A stretch of DNA of 64,000 nucleotides from positions 186,001 through 250,000 of the forward strand of contig JAGTXO010000018.1 in the NCBI GenBank assembly GCA_019448385.1, written 5' to 3'. Position 1 is the first letter of the stretch. Every line of letters starts with the position of its first letter. This document shows, piece by piece, positions 21,525 to 30,416 of the stretch. The notes beneath the pieces were generated by a model, which made no database searches, had not been told where the DNA came from, and saw only the letters and a list, made by a program, of their open reading frames with translations. Position numbers and translations under genes: made by a program. The DNA is from Diacronema lutheri (lineage: Eukaryota; Haptophyta; Pavlovophyceae; Pavlovales; Pavlovaceae).

Positions 21525-22397
21525 TCAGTCCGGCGCGAGGTACTGCACGGGCAGGTAAAAGACGATCGAGCTCTGACTATCGCCCTCGGCGAGGAAGCAC
21601 TTGAGCGCAACGGTCTTCTCCGGCACCACGCAGCAGATCACCGACGCGAGCCGCACGTCGGACGAGAGGAGCGCGTGCAGCACCTTGCTCAGCTTCTTCG
21701 TCTCCACCTTCGCGTCGGCCGAGTGCCGCGCGCCCGCGGAGACCTGTGCGACGGCGCCGAGCTTGGAGTAGGTGGTCGTGATGCTCATCAGGTTCTCCTT
21801 GTGCACCTGCAGCCGCAGCGTGTTCTCGTCCGGCCCGTTGGTCGCGGAGAGCACAACGTGCGCCGAGAAGGAGCGCATGCGATCGACCGTGTTGCGCAGC
21901 CCGCGCAGCTCGGTCGCGGGCAGGACGACGGAGGCGGCGCTGGCGAGGGCGTCGTCGGGTAGCGGCGGCTCGTAATACCGCGTCAGCTCCTCCGCGTCGT
22001 GGATCAGCCGGATCGGCACGTCGTGTGTGATCTTGAGCTGCGACTGCGGCTGCTGGATCTCAAACGTGAACGTCGGGATGCCCGACTTTTTCGTTAGCTT
22101 GACGACGGACTGGGCGTTGCCGTCGCCGCAGGTGGAGCGGAGTGCGCGGTGCAGGTTGGCCACCGCGCTCGTGAACGAGATCTGGTTCTCGTTCTTGCTC
22201 TCGATCCGGTGCTCGACGAACAGCGCCGCGCGCGACATGTCGGCCCACACCTGCACGCCGTCGCCAACGTCGCCGACGATCGCAAAGGCGATCGAGTCGG
22301 CGGTGAGGTGCACGACGCAACTGTCGCCTATCCGCCCAAGCGTCTGCACCAGCCGGGAAAGCTGCGCCGCGTTCCCGAAACGCGCGCGGAACTTCAT
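21525..22397 (-). CDS. HUS1: HUS1, checkpoint clamp (9-1-1) subunit
   Basis: Single exon of 290 aa, close to the usual HUS1 length of about 280. The start MKFRARFGNAAQLSRLVQ is the family's typical N-terminus. Further matches are NENQISFTSAVANLHRALRS, the segment KLTKKSGIPTFTFEIQ, DVPIRLI, and the end IVFYLPVQYLAPD. HUS1 is a PCNA-like fold that forms the ring-shaped RAD9-RAD1-HUS1 clamp loaded at damaged DNA. The gene is divergent to the DUF1769 gene with 145 bp between starts. Unlike its neighbours it has no intron, which is a little unusual here. Confidence 0.92.
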   Translation of the reverse strand: MKFRARFGNAAQLSRLVQTLGRIGDSCVVHLTADSIAFAIVGDVGDGVQVWADMSRAALFVEHRIESKNENQISFTSAVANLHRALRSTCGDGNAQSVVKLTKKSGIPTFTFEIQQPQSQLKITHDVPIRLIHDAEELTRYYEPPLPDDALASAASVVLPATELRGLRNTVDRMRSFSAHVVLSATNGPDENTLRLQVHKENLMSITTTYSKLGAVAQVSAGARHSADAKVETKKLSKVLHALLSSDVRLASVICCVVPEKTVALKCFLAEGDSQSSIVFYLPVQYLAPD

Positions 22398-22542
22398 CGC
22401 CCGCCACCCCGCCAAAACCTGCCCGGCCGCCCTCGGACCCCTCGGAAAAGCCGCGCGGAAACGCCCGTGGGGCTTTTCCAGCAAGGCCGCAGCCACCTCG
22501 CGCGCGCGTCGAGGCGCGCGCGCAAGCGGGCGGGCGGCGGCG
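22398..22542. promoter_or_regulatory. 145-bp divergent intergenic region, probable shared promoter
   Basis: This lies between the starts of HUS1 (minus) and the DUF1769 gene (plus). No clear TATA box is visible. The promoter role is inferred from the gene layout. Confidence 0.3.
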
Positions 22543-25500
22543 ATGCTCATACCGGTGGAGCACATCCTCCTGGTCGTGCAAATCGTCATCGGGCTCCGCC
22601 TGATCGTCAGCCTCAAGGCGTGGCTGCGCCAGCTCGAGCAGCACGAGCACGACGCGCGCGAGACGCGCCAGCCCGCGTACGAGCGCCCTGGCAGGGCGCC
22701 CAGCGCGACGGCGGATGCGCGCGCGGCGGTGGACAAGGTGAGCGCGCAGACATCGGACGGGAGCGGCGCCGGCGCCGAGCGCCTTCTCGACCTCCACGAC
22801 TTGTGGCTGCCCGGCCCGCCGCACGAGTGGCGCACGCGGCCGGTGATGCTGCGGATCGCGAGCGGCGTGCACGAGGGGCAGCAGGTGGAGTTCAACCTAC
22901 CGTCGTCGGTCTTCCCGGTGGAGACGGAGCTCTTTGAGGGCAAGATGTACTTCCGCCTCCGCGGCTGCGCCCACGAGCCCAAGGACTACTTCTTTGGCAA
23001 GCAGCGCAGGCTCTCGGCCGTTGTGCAGGGCCGGTGCGCGCGCATGCGCGCGTATCGTCGTCGGGCGCCGCGAGGCCTGGCGCGCGCGGGCGCGCGCGCT
23101 GGCCCGCATGCCTGACGGCGCGCGTACTGGGCGCGCTCGCGCCGGCTTGCACCGGTGGCTTGGGCCTGTTGCGGCGTGCGCCCCTCCACGCGCGCCTGCC
23201 TGATCACGGGCGCGTACCGATGCTGCGCCGCGCCGGTGCATGCGTGACGCCGCGGGACCGCAGCCATCGCTGGGACCGCGGCCGTCGCCTGCCGCCGAGA
23301 GCGGGCGGCGACGCGCCCGCGCGCGCGCCTCACACCGCACTCTGTGACCATGCGCGCGCGCGCGCGCGCGCGCGCTGCAGATTTAAAGAGCGGCTGGTGA
23401 TGGGCGAGTGCTACACGGGCTATGAGTTCCGCGCGCCGTTTAAAAATGTAAGCGCGCGCGCGCGCACACGCACTACCGCTCGACCGCATGGCTTGGGTTG
23501 CGCGGGCGTGCGGTAACGGTCTGCGGCAACGGTCTGCGGTAACGGTCTGCGGAAACGGTCAGCCACGTCCGGCCGCAGCCCGCCGCAGCCCACCAAAGCC
23601 CGCGCCCACGCCACGAGCAGCGGCGCCGCGCGCGACACTGCCGGCTCCTGGCTGACCCGCTCCGAACACTGTCGGCCGCGCGCCCTGACTGACACTGCGG
23701 AGCGTGTCAGTCAGGGCGCGCGTCAGTCAGGGCGCGCGTCAGTCAGGGCGCGCGCGGTCGCACCGCCGGGGCCCCGTTTCTTGCGCATCGAGCGCGTGCT
23801 GGCTTTTGGTGGCGTGTGGCTGGCTTTCGGTGGCGTGTGGCGGGCTTTTGGTGGCGTGTGGCGGGCTTTTGGTGGCGTGTGGCTGGTTTTCGGTGGCGTG
23901 TGGCTGGCTTTTGGTGGCGTGTGGCTGGCTTTCGGTGGCGTGTGGCTGGTTTTGGTGGCGTGTGGCTGGCTTTTGGTGGCGTGTGGCGGGCTGCGGCTGG
24001 CGGGGGCAGCGCGCGCGCGGCGAGCGTAGAGCGCGCGCTGTGGCGGCAAGCAAGGCACAGAATGGGCGCGCCCGCATGCTGCGGCCGGTGGCGCCGTTCC
24101 CGCCGTCAGGGCCCTGCCGCCCTAACACCCCTAACCCCCCTTCCCCCCTCCTTACCCCCTACCGCCCCCTTGACGCTGCGAAATGCGCGCGCGCGCTGCA
24201 GGTGCCCGCTCCTTTCCTGATCCGGACAGGCCTCTCGTTCATCCGGACTCTCGCGCCGACGCTCGTCGAGGACATCCTCGGCGACCGGCCCTACTTTTTA
24301 AATCCGCTCTGCCAGACAATCCAGGTGCGTGCAGCCGGATGAGTCCGGGTGCGTGCAGCCGGGTGAGTCCGGGTGCGTGCAGCCGGATGAGTCCGGGTGC
24401 GGCAGCGAGTCCGGCAGGTGCACGCGGGTCCCGCCGCGCGCCGCCTGCCGTCCGCCACCCGCCTACTGCCTACCGCCGCACGCCGCCCACCGCCCACCGC
24501 CTACCGCCCGCCGCCCGCAGGTTATGCACGTGAGCGAGCCCGGCTCGGAGCCGAGCATCACCGACGCGCTGCACGAGAGTAACGCCCGGCTGGGCGGCAT
24601 CTTTGCCGAGCGGCGGTGTGACCGGATTAAGCGCAAGAACTACTTCGCATCCGCCGCCAACGGTGCGCTGCGCGGCAGCTGCGCGCAAACGCCCGGCCGC
24701 GCGCCCGGCCCGCGCGCACGGTGCCCGCCCGCGCGCGCGCGCGCGCGCGCACGCGCGCCCGCGCGCGCGGTGCTGGGTGCGTTGCGTTGCGTCCGGGGAT
24801 CCGGAGCGCACGCGACACACGACACGACACAGGGCGCTGCAGTTGGGCGTCTGGGGCGTCACTGCCCCGCCGCGCCGCTCGCCCACACTGACGCCGCTCG
24901 CCCACACTGACGCTGCATGCCCACACTGACGCCGCTCGCCCACACTGACGCTGCATGCCCACACTGACGCCGCTCGCCCACACTGACGCTCTCGCCCTCC
25001 GCCTACCATTCGCCTCTTTTCAACTGCGCAGGCCGTCAGCACGCGTTTGAGCCGTCCTTGGTGTACACGATGGAGTTCTACGAGGATAAATTCGACCCGG
25101 CCTACTTTGATTTGATGATCATTGGGCTCAGGTATACGCCTTCACGGGGAAAGGGGGGGAAGGGGGGGGAGGGGGGGGGGGGGGGGAAGAGGAGAAGAGG
25201 AGAGGGGCTGTTCCTTCTTTTCAAAAGCACACACGATGCGCCGAGCAGCGCTCGAGTCGCCGCGCCCAGCCGCGCGTGCGGCGGCGGTTGGCAGCGCTCG
25301 CTGCCAACCGCCGCCTTTGCAAGCAAAATGGGCGCGATGCGTGCGCGTGCCAGGCCGTGCGGCCCAGCCGCCAAGCCACGCACGTCGGCGCTGCCCAGGG
25401 AGGCGCCTCGCTTCGGCGCCACGCGGCACAGGCGAGCGAGTCAGGCGCTGCGGTGCTCACAACCGTACGGTCGCGCCGCGCGCGCCGCGCCATTTTATTT

Positions 25501-25671
25501 TGGGTCAGGTTCAACTTGAATCGGTACCTGGGCGCGCAGCCGTTACAGATAATGGGGAAGCACGGCGCCGTGCCGCACGGCGGGCGCTCGCTGTTCAACG
25601 TGGAGATGTGGCACGAGTCCCTCGTCGGCCCGTGGGAGCCCGAGCGCTCGCCGCCGTTTGGCTGCTTGTAG
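22543..25671 (+). CDS. DUF1769 (Duc1-like) protein, 6 exons
   Basis: Exons are 22543..23033, 23381..23447, 24202..24324, 24521..24662, 25032..25131 and 25509..25671; every junction is GT-AG, the phases close and the product is 361 aa. An N-terminal hydrophobic helix (IPVEHILLVVQIVIGLRLIV) suggests a membrane anchor. The conserved part begins in LRIASGVHEGQQVEFN and continues through MGECYTGYEFRAPFK, LVEDILGDRPYFLNPLCQTI, HAFEPSLVYTMEFYEDKFDP and the end SLFNVEMWHESLVGPW. This order fits the fungal DUF1769 family, in which S. pombe Duc1 is a cortical lipid-binding protein. The match is from memory of the family's motifs, so the exact membership needs a profile check. Its introns carry four different minisatellites. 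Confidence 0.82.
23690..23755. repeat. 16-bp minisatellite, DUF1769 intron 2
   Basis: About three copies of a 16-bp unit AGTCAGGGCGCGCGTC, within intron 2 of the DUF1769 gene. Confidence 0.85.
23793..23995. repeat. 21-bp minisatellite, DUF1769 intron 2
   Basis: Nine or ten copies of a 21-bp unit based on GGTGGCGTGTGGCTGGCTTT with variants at two positions. It is long and open in several frames but lies inside intron 2. Confidence 0.92.
24325..24405. repeat. 24-bp minisatellite, DUF1769 intron 3
   Basis: Three copies of a 24-bp unit beginning GTGCGTGCAGCCGGATGAGT start exactly at the 5' splice site. Each unit therefore opens with a GTGCGT donor-like sequence. Confidence 0.88.
24872..24990. 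repeat. 18-bp minisatellite, DUF1769 intron 4
   Basis: About six copies of CGCTCGCCCACACTGACG and a variant with TGCATGCCC, in intron 4 of the DUF1769 gene. Confidence 0.9.
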
Positions 25672-25677
25672 CCGCAG

Positions 25678-25714
<37 letters not shown>
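25678..25714. repeat. poly-C run of 37 bp between convergent genes
   Basis: A pure C run starts six bases after the stop codon of the DUF1769 gene and lies between it and the convergent lipase gene. Confidence 0.97.
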
Positions 25715-25715
<1 letters not shown>

Positions 25716-25796
25716 ATTTGCCCTGTCCGAAAGGGAAGGAGAAGGATTCAGATGTGCAAGGCTTAATAACAGTAGTCTGAATTTGCAGCGCGGTCC

Positions 25797-28031
25797 CTAC
25801 TTGCGGCTTGGCTTGCCGCACGCGCCCCAGCGCCGCAGCCGGTCGCCGGGCTCGTCGGGCGCGGGCTCGGGCGCGCGCGGGCCGAGCATCCGCCGGAAGA
25901 CGGCCTCGTGCTGCAGCACGTACGACGTGGCGAGCTGCGAGGCGAGGTGCGTCTGGCGCACCGTCATGTGCATGTCGAGGCCGCCGTTCCCGTCGTTCTG
26001 CCCGTAGACCGAGTAGTTCGGAAAGTTGCGGAACTCGCCCGTGCCCGCCGCGCAGTCGCGCTCGACACTGGCGCGCAGCGCGTCCGGCAGCCGCGCCTCC
26101 CAGCGCGGCACGCGCTGCAGCACCACCCAGCACACGCGCACCTTGTAGCCCCCCTTGATGCCCCAGAACGGGTTCGCCAGCACCTGCGCGGCAGGCGAGG
26201 CCGCGCGGCGCATGAGCGGGCGATGGCGGCGTGCACGCTGCGTGCCGTGTGGGTCGCGCGGCGGGCGGCGGCCGACCGGCAACGCGCGCGCGTACGCACC
26301 GCGCGGCGTCCGCGTGGCGGATCGCAACGCGGAGCGCGTGGGCCGCGCGGCGGTGGCGTCGGCAGCGGCGGAGGCAGCGGCGCGCACGTTGTGCTCCATC
26401 TCAACGATCGGGTAGTCGCCGTCAACAAGCTTCTCGCGCACCGCGCGCATCAGCCGCCAAAAGTCGGCGGGCGCGAAGACCTGCACATGCTTGAGCGAGT
26501 GCAGCAAGTGCTCGCACGACGTCGCGCGCACGCCAAAGTAGGCCGGCAGCTGCCCGTCCAGATCGCCCTCCTTGCCCTTCCATTCGACGCCCGACGCGCC
26601 GCCGTCGAGCGGGAAGCCGGTCTGCATCTGCACGCCGAGCGAGAGGAACGCGACGACGCGCCGAACAGAGCGTGCGAGCATCGGCAGGATCGCCGCGAGG
26701 TCGTGCCCGCCCGCGTCCAAGACGAAGACAGACGACGTCGGCGCCGGCGCGGCGCGCGCGGCGCGCGCGGCGGACGCGGCGGACGCGGCGGATGCGACGG
26801 CGGTTGGCGACCAGTAGGCGAGTCGCGAGAACGTGTTGGCGATGTCGAGGCCGGCGAGCTCCAGCAGCTGCTCGCGCGCGCCCGTGTTGTTCGTGACCCC
26901 ACAGTACGCGTTCGACGTGAGCTCGAGCATCTTTGTGAGCGAGAGGCCGCGCTGCGACGCGCCGGCGAGCTGCCTGCACACGACGCGCACGGGCGCCGTG
27001 CCGCCCTTGGCCGGCGCGCGCGGCAGGCCGTCGGCCGGCGCGAGCGTCCGACCGACGGCGAACGTTTCGACGAAGCCGCCCAACTCGAACTTGCTCACCG
27101 CGTCCGGCTTGACCGTCGGGTCGCGCGTGCGAGCAAACGTGTCGCATGTCGCGAACGAGTGGTTGCGCGCGAGCGGCGAGCCGCAGTAGAGGGACGTCAT
27201 GTCGAAGGGGGTGAAGTCTTCGGTATTCCACACGACGGCGCGCGCACGCGCCGCCGGCGGGCGCGTCGGCGGCCCGAGCGTCGTCGTGCAAATATCGAAG
27301 GGCCGGCCCGGCCGGCGCGTGTAGATGCGCGCGCCCGCAAGCTTTGGGTTCCGCGCGCGAATGCGCTCGGCGTGCGCGTCGTCGGCGGCGACGAGCGCCT
27401 GCGGGTCGGCGAGGCCGTACGGCTTGAGGAAGCACTGCGCGAGCGCGAAACCCCACGCCTCGTCCGCCTCGGAGCCGTCCATGCACGACGGCGTGAAGAG
27501 CTCGGCCGCAAACCGGCTAAAAATCGGGACGGCGAGCCGGTTGAGGAGCGAATGCTCGGGCACGCGCGAGAGCGCCTCGTCAACGAGCTCCTCGGCTGGG
27601 ATGACCGGGCCGAGCAGCTGAAAATCGTCTGTCGGCCCCGCCGCGTAGTACTGAAACGGGATCAGCGCGTACGCGCCGCCCGAGCACGCAGAGACGAAGT
27701 CGACGTGCTCGATCAGCCCGAGCTCGACCAGGCCGCGGAGGAAGCCAACGACAGATGTGGCGGCACGCGAGCCGCCACCGGTAAAGCAGATGCCCGTCGT
27801 CTCGCCCGGCGCGTTGCGCAGCAGCCCCGCCTCGGGCAGCGCGTGCTCGTGCATCACGCCGTCGGTGAGCCACATGTCGAGCTCGAGCGGCGGCAGCGAC
27901 GCGTCAATCTTGGGCACGTCGGCCTTTTGCGCGGCGGCGCGGCTCGTCGTCGCGTTGAGCGCGAGGCCGAGCCGTACCTTGTTGTTCAGCACGATGAGGT
28001 TGGGCACCTGCTTGCCGGATTTGGTCACCAT
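25797..28031 (-). CDS. patatin/cPLA2-like phospholipase, 2 exons
   Basis: Exons are complement of 28031..26388 and 26183..25797, joined by a 204-bp GT-AG intron in phase 0, giving about 676 aa. The N-terminal half contains the oxyanion-type loop ICFTGGGSRAA and the nucleophile elbow VSACSGGAYAL (Ser in the CSGG turn). A candidate catalytic Asp lies in VFVLDAGGHDLAAIL, a DAGG version of the DGG motif. Together these give the Ser-Asp dyad of patatin and cytosolic phospholipase A2 families, which cleave acyl chains from membrane lipids. Downstream conserved-looking segments are HLLHSLKHVQVFAPADFWRL and FWGIKGGYKV. No signal peptide is visible. The gene converges on the DUF1769 gene. Confidence 0.8.
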   Translation of the reverse strand: MVTKSGKQVPNLIVLNNKVRLGLALNATTSRAAAQKADVPKIDASLPPLELDMWLTDGVMHEHALPEAGLLRNAPGETTGICFTGGGSRAATSVVGFLRGLVELGLIEHVDFVSACSGGAYALIPFQYYAAGPTDDFQLLGPVIPAEELVDEALSRVPEHSLLNRLAVPIFSRFAAELFTPSCMDGSEADEAWGFALAQCFLKPYGLADPQALVAADDAHAERIRARNPKLAGARIYTRRPGRPFDICTTTLGPPTRPPAARARAVVWNTEDFTPFDMTSLYCGSPLARNHSFATCDTFARTRDPTVKPDAVSKFELGGFVETFAVGRTLAPADGLPRAPAKGGTAPVRVVCRQLAGASQRGLSLTKMLELTSNAYCGVTNNTGAREQLLELAGLDIANTFSRLAYWSPTAVASAASAASAARAARAAPAPTSSVFVLDAGGHDLAAILPMLARSVRRVVAFLSLGVQMQTGFPLDGGASGVEWKGKEGDLDGQLPAYFGVRATSCEHLLHSLKHVQVFAPADFWRLMRAVREKLVDGDYPIVEMEHNVRAAASAAADATAARPTRSALRSATRTPRGAYARALPVGRRPPRDPHGTQRARRHRPLMRRAASPAAQVLANPFWGIKGGYKVRVCWVVLQRVPRWEARLPDALRASVERDCAAGTGEFRNFPNYSVYGQNDGNGGLDMHMTVRQTHLASQLATSYVLQHEAVFRRMLGPRAPEPAPDEPGDRLRRWGACGKPSRK

Positions 28032-28122
28032 GGGGAGAGCCTCGCTGGAATGAGGCGACCGTTTTTATGTGATCCTCCTCCTGCCTGAAGAAACGAAGAA
28101 AGGTGGTCATAACATAAAATAA

Positions 28123-28157
28123 GGGGCTGCCCGCCCCCCGCCGGGGGCGGGGGGCCG
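28123..28157. repeat. GC hairpin upstream of the lipase gene
   Basis: A near-perfect palindrome of C-rich then G-rich sequence (CCGCCCCCCGCC then GGGGGCGGGGGG) lies about 95 bp upstream of the lipase start on the minus strand. It would form a very stable stem-loop. Function unknown. Confidence 0.7.
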
Positions 28158-28185
28158 TTATTCCTTAATGCCGGACTTAAGAATA

Positions 28186-28290
28186 CTAACGACGCTTACA
28201 GGCGGGTCAGCAGGAGGGGCGCGCACGGGGCCGAGGCTGGACAAACGGAGCGAGCGAAAGGGCGCACGCAACATCAGGCCGAAATCAGGG
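28186..28290 (+). repeat. dispersed repeat, copy 1
   Basis: About 105 bp starting ACTAACGACGCTTACAGGCG are nearly identical to 60310..60412 in the same orientation. The sequence begins with a yeast-like branch-point string (TACTAAC) and a 3' splice-like TTACAG. The rest keeps an open frame reading GPRLDK-SERK in both copies. Confidence 0.85.
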
Positions 28291-29580
28291 CGTCGACCCT
28301 GTGGAATGCACGGAGTCGAGGCTTGTGAGCGACCGAGGCTTGAAGGCCTGCCGGCCGGGTTTGAGGCTGCGACACGTTTGGCCGTCTCGGCGTGTGGCAG
28401 TGACGACGGCCGGCGGCCGGTGGAGGACCACGCCGAAGTGGCGGACCGGGTGTGAGGCGAGGGCGGGCGGTTGGTGCAGGGGAAGGCGCGTGGAGGCGGA
28501 TATGCGTAGCGTCGAGGCAGTGGCGGTGTGAGGGGCGGCGCGCGCATGGCGGCCGCGCCGCGGTCGGTCCGACGGCGCGAGCTGCGGCGTGATCGCGGAC
28601 GGTGGTGGCGCGCATCGGCTAGCATCCCTCGGGCAGCGCGAGTTGGCCGGCAAGCGGGCCGGCGGCAGCGGCGGCGTTCGCGATGTTGGCGGCGACGGGC
28701 TCGTCGTGGCCGAGGACGCGATACACGCGCTTGGAGTCGTTGAAGTAAGCGAGGCGCCGGCGTGCATGGTGCCAGGCACGGCGCTGCCGGTCGTGTCTGT
28801 CGCGTCGTCTGCCGTGCCCAGAGTGCGCGCGCCGCCACCGCGCGCAGCCACGTGCGCACCGGTCGGTGCCAGGCGTTGGCGCACGGCACGGCCACCCGTG
28901 CCGGCGGACGCGGCGGCAGCGTCCGCCGCGGAGCGACTGATGCCGGTGGCGGCAACCGTTGCGTTAAGCGTTGTGCCGTCCGTCGTGCGGTGGGCGCCGC
29001 CGAGCGCGAGCGGGCCACCGCCGGCGTGCGCGTTGAGAACCGGGTGGCTCGCCGGACGAACAGCACGCACGAGTCCGGGAGAAGCAGCGAGGCCGGCGGC
29101 GGCCAATGCTCTTTTGAGCGCAGCGCCGTTGGTCGTGTCGCGTGCGGCGCCGAGCGGGCGGACGCCGCCGCAGGCGTGCGCGTGCGCGGCAGTCGACGCG
29201 AGGCGCGGGCGCACGTCACGGCGACCGGAGCCTCTGGAGGGCGAGTGCGTGCGCGGCTTGCCACCGCCACCGCGCGGCGGCTCGGTCTTGGCGGCGCGCG
29301 CCAGCGCTGGCTGGGCGGCGGCGCGCGGCGGCGACGGCAGCGACGGCGACGGCGGTGGCGAAACGCACGGGTCGTCCGGGGGAGCGGGCGAGGGTAGCAC
29401 GCAGCACTCGGTGGCAGGGAATGCCGCAAATGCTTCGCGCGCCATCTCGGAAGAGCGCGGCCGCCCGCGTGCTGAGGAGGAGAGGCTCTCGCTTGGTTGA
29501 GGCTGGTCATCTACCAAAAAGTGCGCCATCTCCGACCGTTTTCCCGTTGGCCGGTTCAAAATGACAAACTCGTGGGACAA
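28285..29580 (-). other. low-complexity open frame with three degenerate repeats
   Basis: A 431-residue open frame on the minus strand, Ala/Thr/Ser/Arg-rich. I cannot assign it to a family. From about residue 120 it contains three degenerate units of roughly 55-60 residues, each with H-A-x-A-x-GGG followed by LGxAxDxTxGTxL (for example AHVAARGGGARTLGTADDAT). The opposite strand is also open, so the coding strand is not certain. The start MSHEFVILNRPTGKRSEMAH lies in lower-GC sequence containing short direct repeats (29506-29720). It could be a repeat-derived or structural protein, or not coding at all. Confidence 0.3.
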
Positions 29581-29767
29581 ACCGTTCGATTGGCCAATTC
29601 AATTCGATTGGCGGGTTCAACAATGCCAAATCCGTCGGCGAAACCTCGGATTGGCCAGGCTGATTCGATTGGCTGGTCATATACCAAAATGACGAACCCG
29701 TCTGACAAAAATCGTTCTGGATATCGCATCTCAGGGCTCGGTGTCCACCTCAGCTCTGTCCACATTA

Positions 29768-29955
29768 CAGGTAATCGCGGGCATTAAGAAAGCAGGGATT
29801 TGGGGTTGGGCCTCAGTTTCTTCGCTGTTTCACAAGCCTTCTCAGCGCGCTGCGCGTGCCACACACGCGCGCGCTCAGTTTCATAGCTGGATAAGAAAGC
29901 AAAATTCGGCCCCAGTTTCCTAATGGTACGGTTTCTTAATGCCCGCGATTATCTG
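29768..29955. mobile_element. 188-bp MITE with TA target duplications
   Basis: The ends are 24-bp inverted repeats with one mismatch: left 29768..29791 begins CAGGTAATCGCGGGCATTAA, right 29932..29955 is its complement with CAGATAATCG. Both are flanked by TA (29766-29767 and 29956-29957), as for Tc1/mariner-type insertions. The interior is AT-richer than the surroundings and has no coding capacity. It sits about 460 bp beyond the Fanzor stop codon, on its downstream side. Confidence 0.8.
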
Positions 29956-30416
29956 TAATGAAAGGAAAGGTGGAGGATGCTGGGAAACTCGAAGGCCGAG
30001 CCCCTTTGCGTATAGATGGTCAAGCCAAATCCGATCAGGGGCACGATCGAGCGCCCCGAGTGCAGCGCGGGCCATTCGGAAGGACGTCCTTGTGAGGGAG
30101 CTCTTCGCGTTTGGCGAGCGGGGGAGCACGACGCGCAGCGTTGCTGCGGCGGCGTGCGGGCGGCGAGCAGCGGTCGGGCTGCTCGCGACGAGGCCGGAGC
30201 AGACGGCGCCGTGGCCGCCGGCGCAGGTGACGCGCGCCGACGAGCCGTAGCGAGCGTCCGTGATCCGCACGGCGGTTGGAGCGGGCCGGCTGGTGCGGCG
30301 CGCTCGGCCACGGGTGGCGGCGTGCACGGGCGTGCCGAATGCGGTACGCGTCGCCAGCCGCGCGCGACCTGGGCAGAGCCCGCAAAGCGTCGACCGCTGC
30401 GCGGCTCGGCCGTGCG
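29956..30416 (-). other. stretch downstream of the Fanzor stop; candidate guide-RNA region
   Basis: This is the 3' side of the Fanzor reading frame. In TnpB/Fanzor loci the omega-RNA usually overlaps or follows the 3' end of the nuclease gene and stops at the element end. Nothing here proves an RNA gene. The minus strand is open (roughly 165 codons from a TTG overlapping the Fanzor stop), but I recognise no family. An 18-mer AAGGCCGAGCCCCTTTGC at 29995 recurs next to the PIF1 remnant near 56186. Confidence 0.25.
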
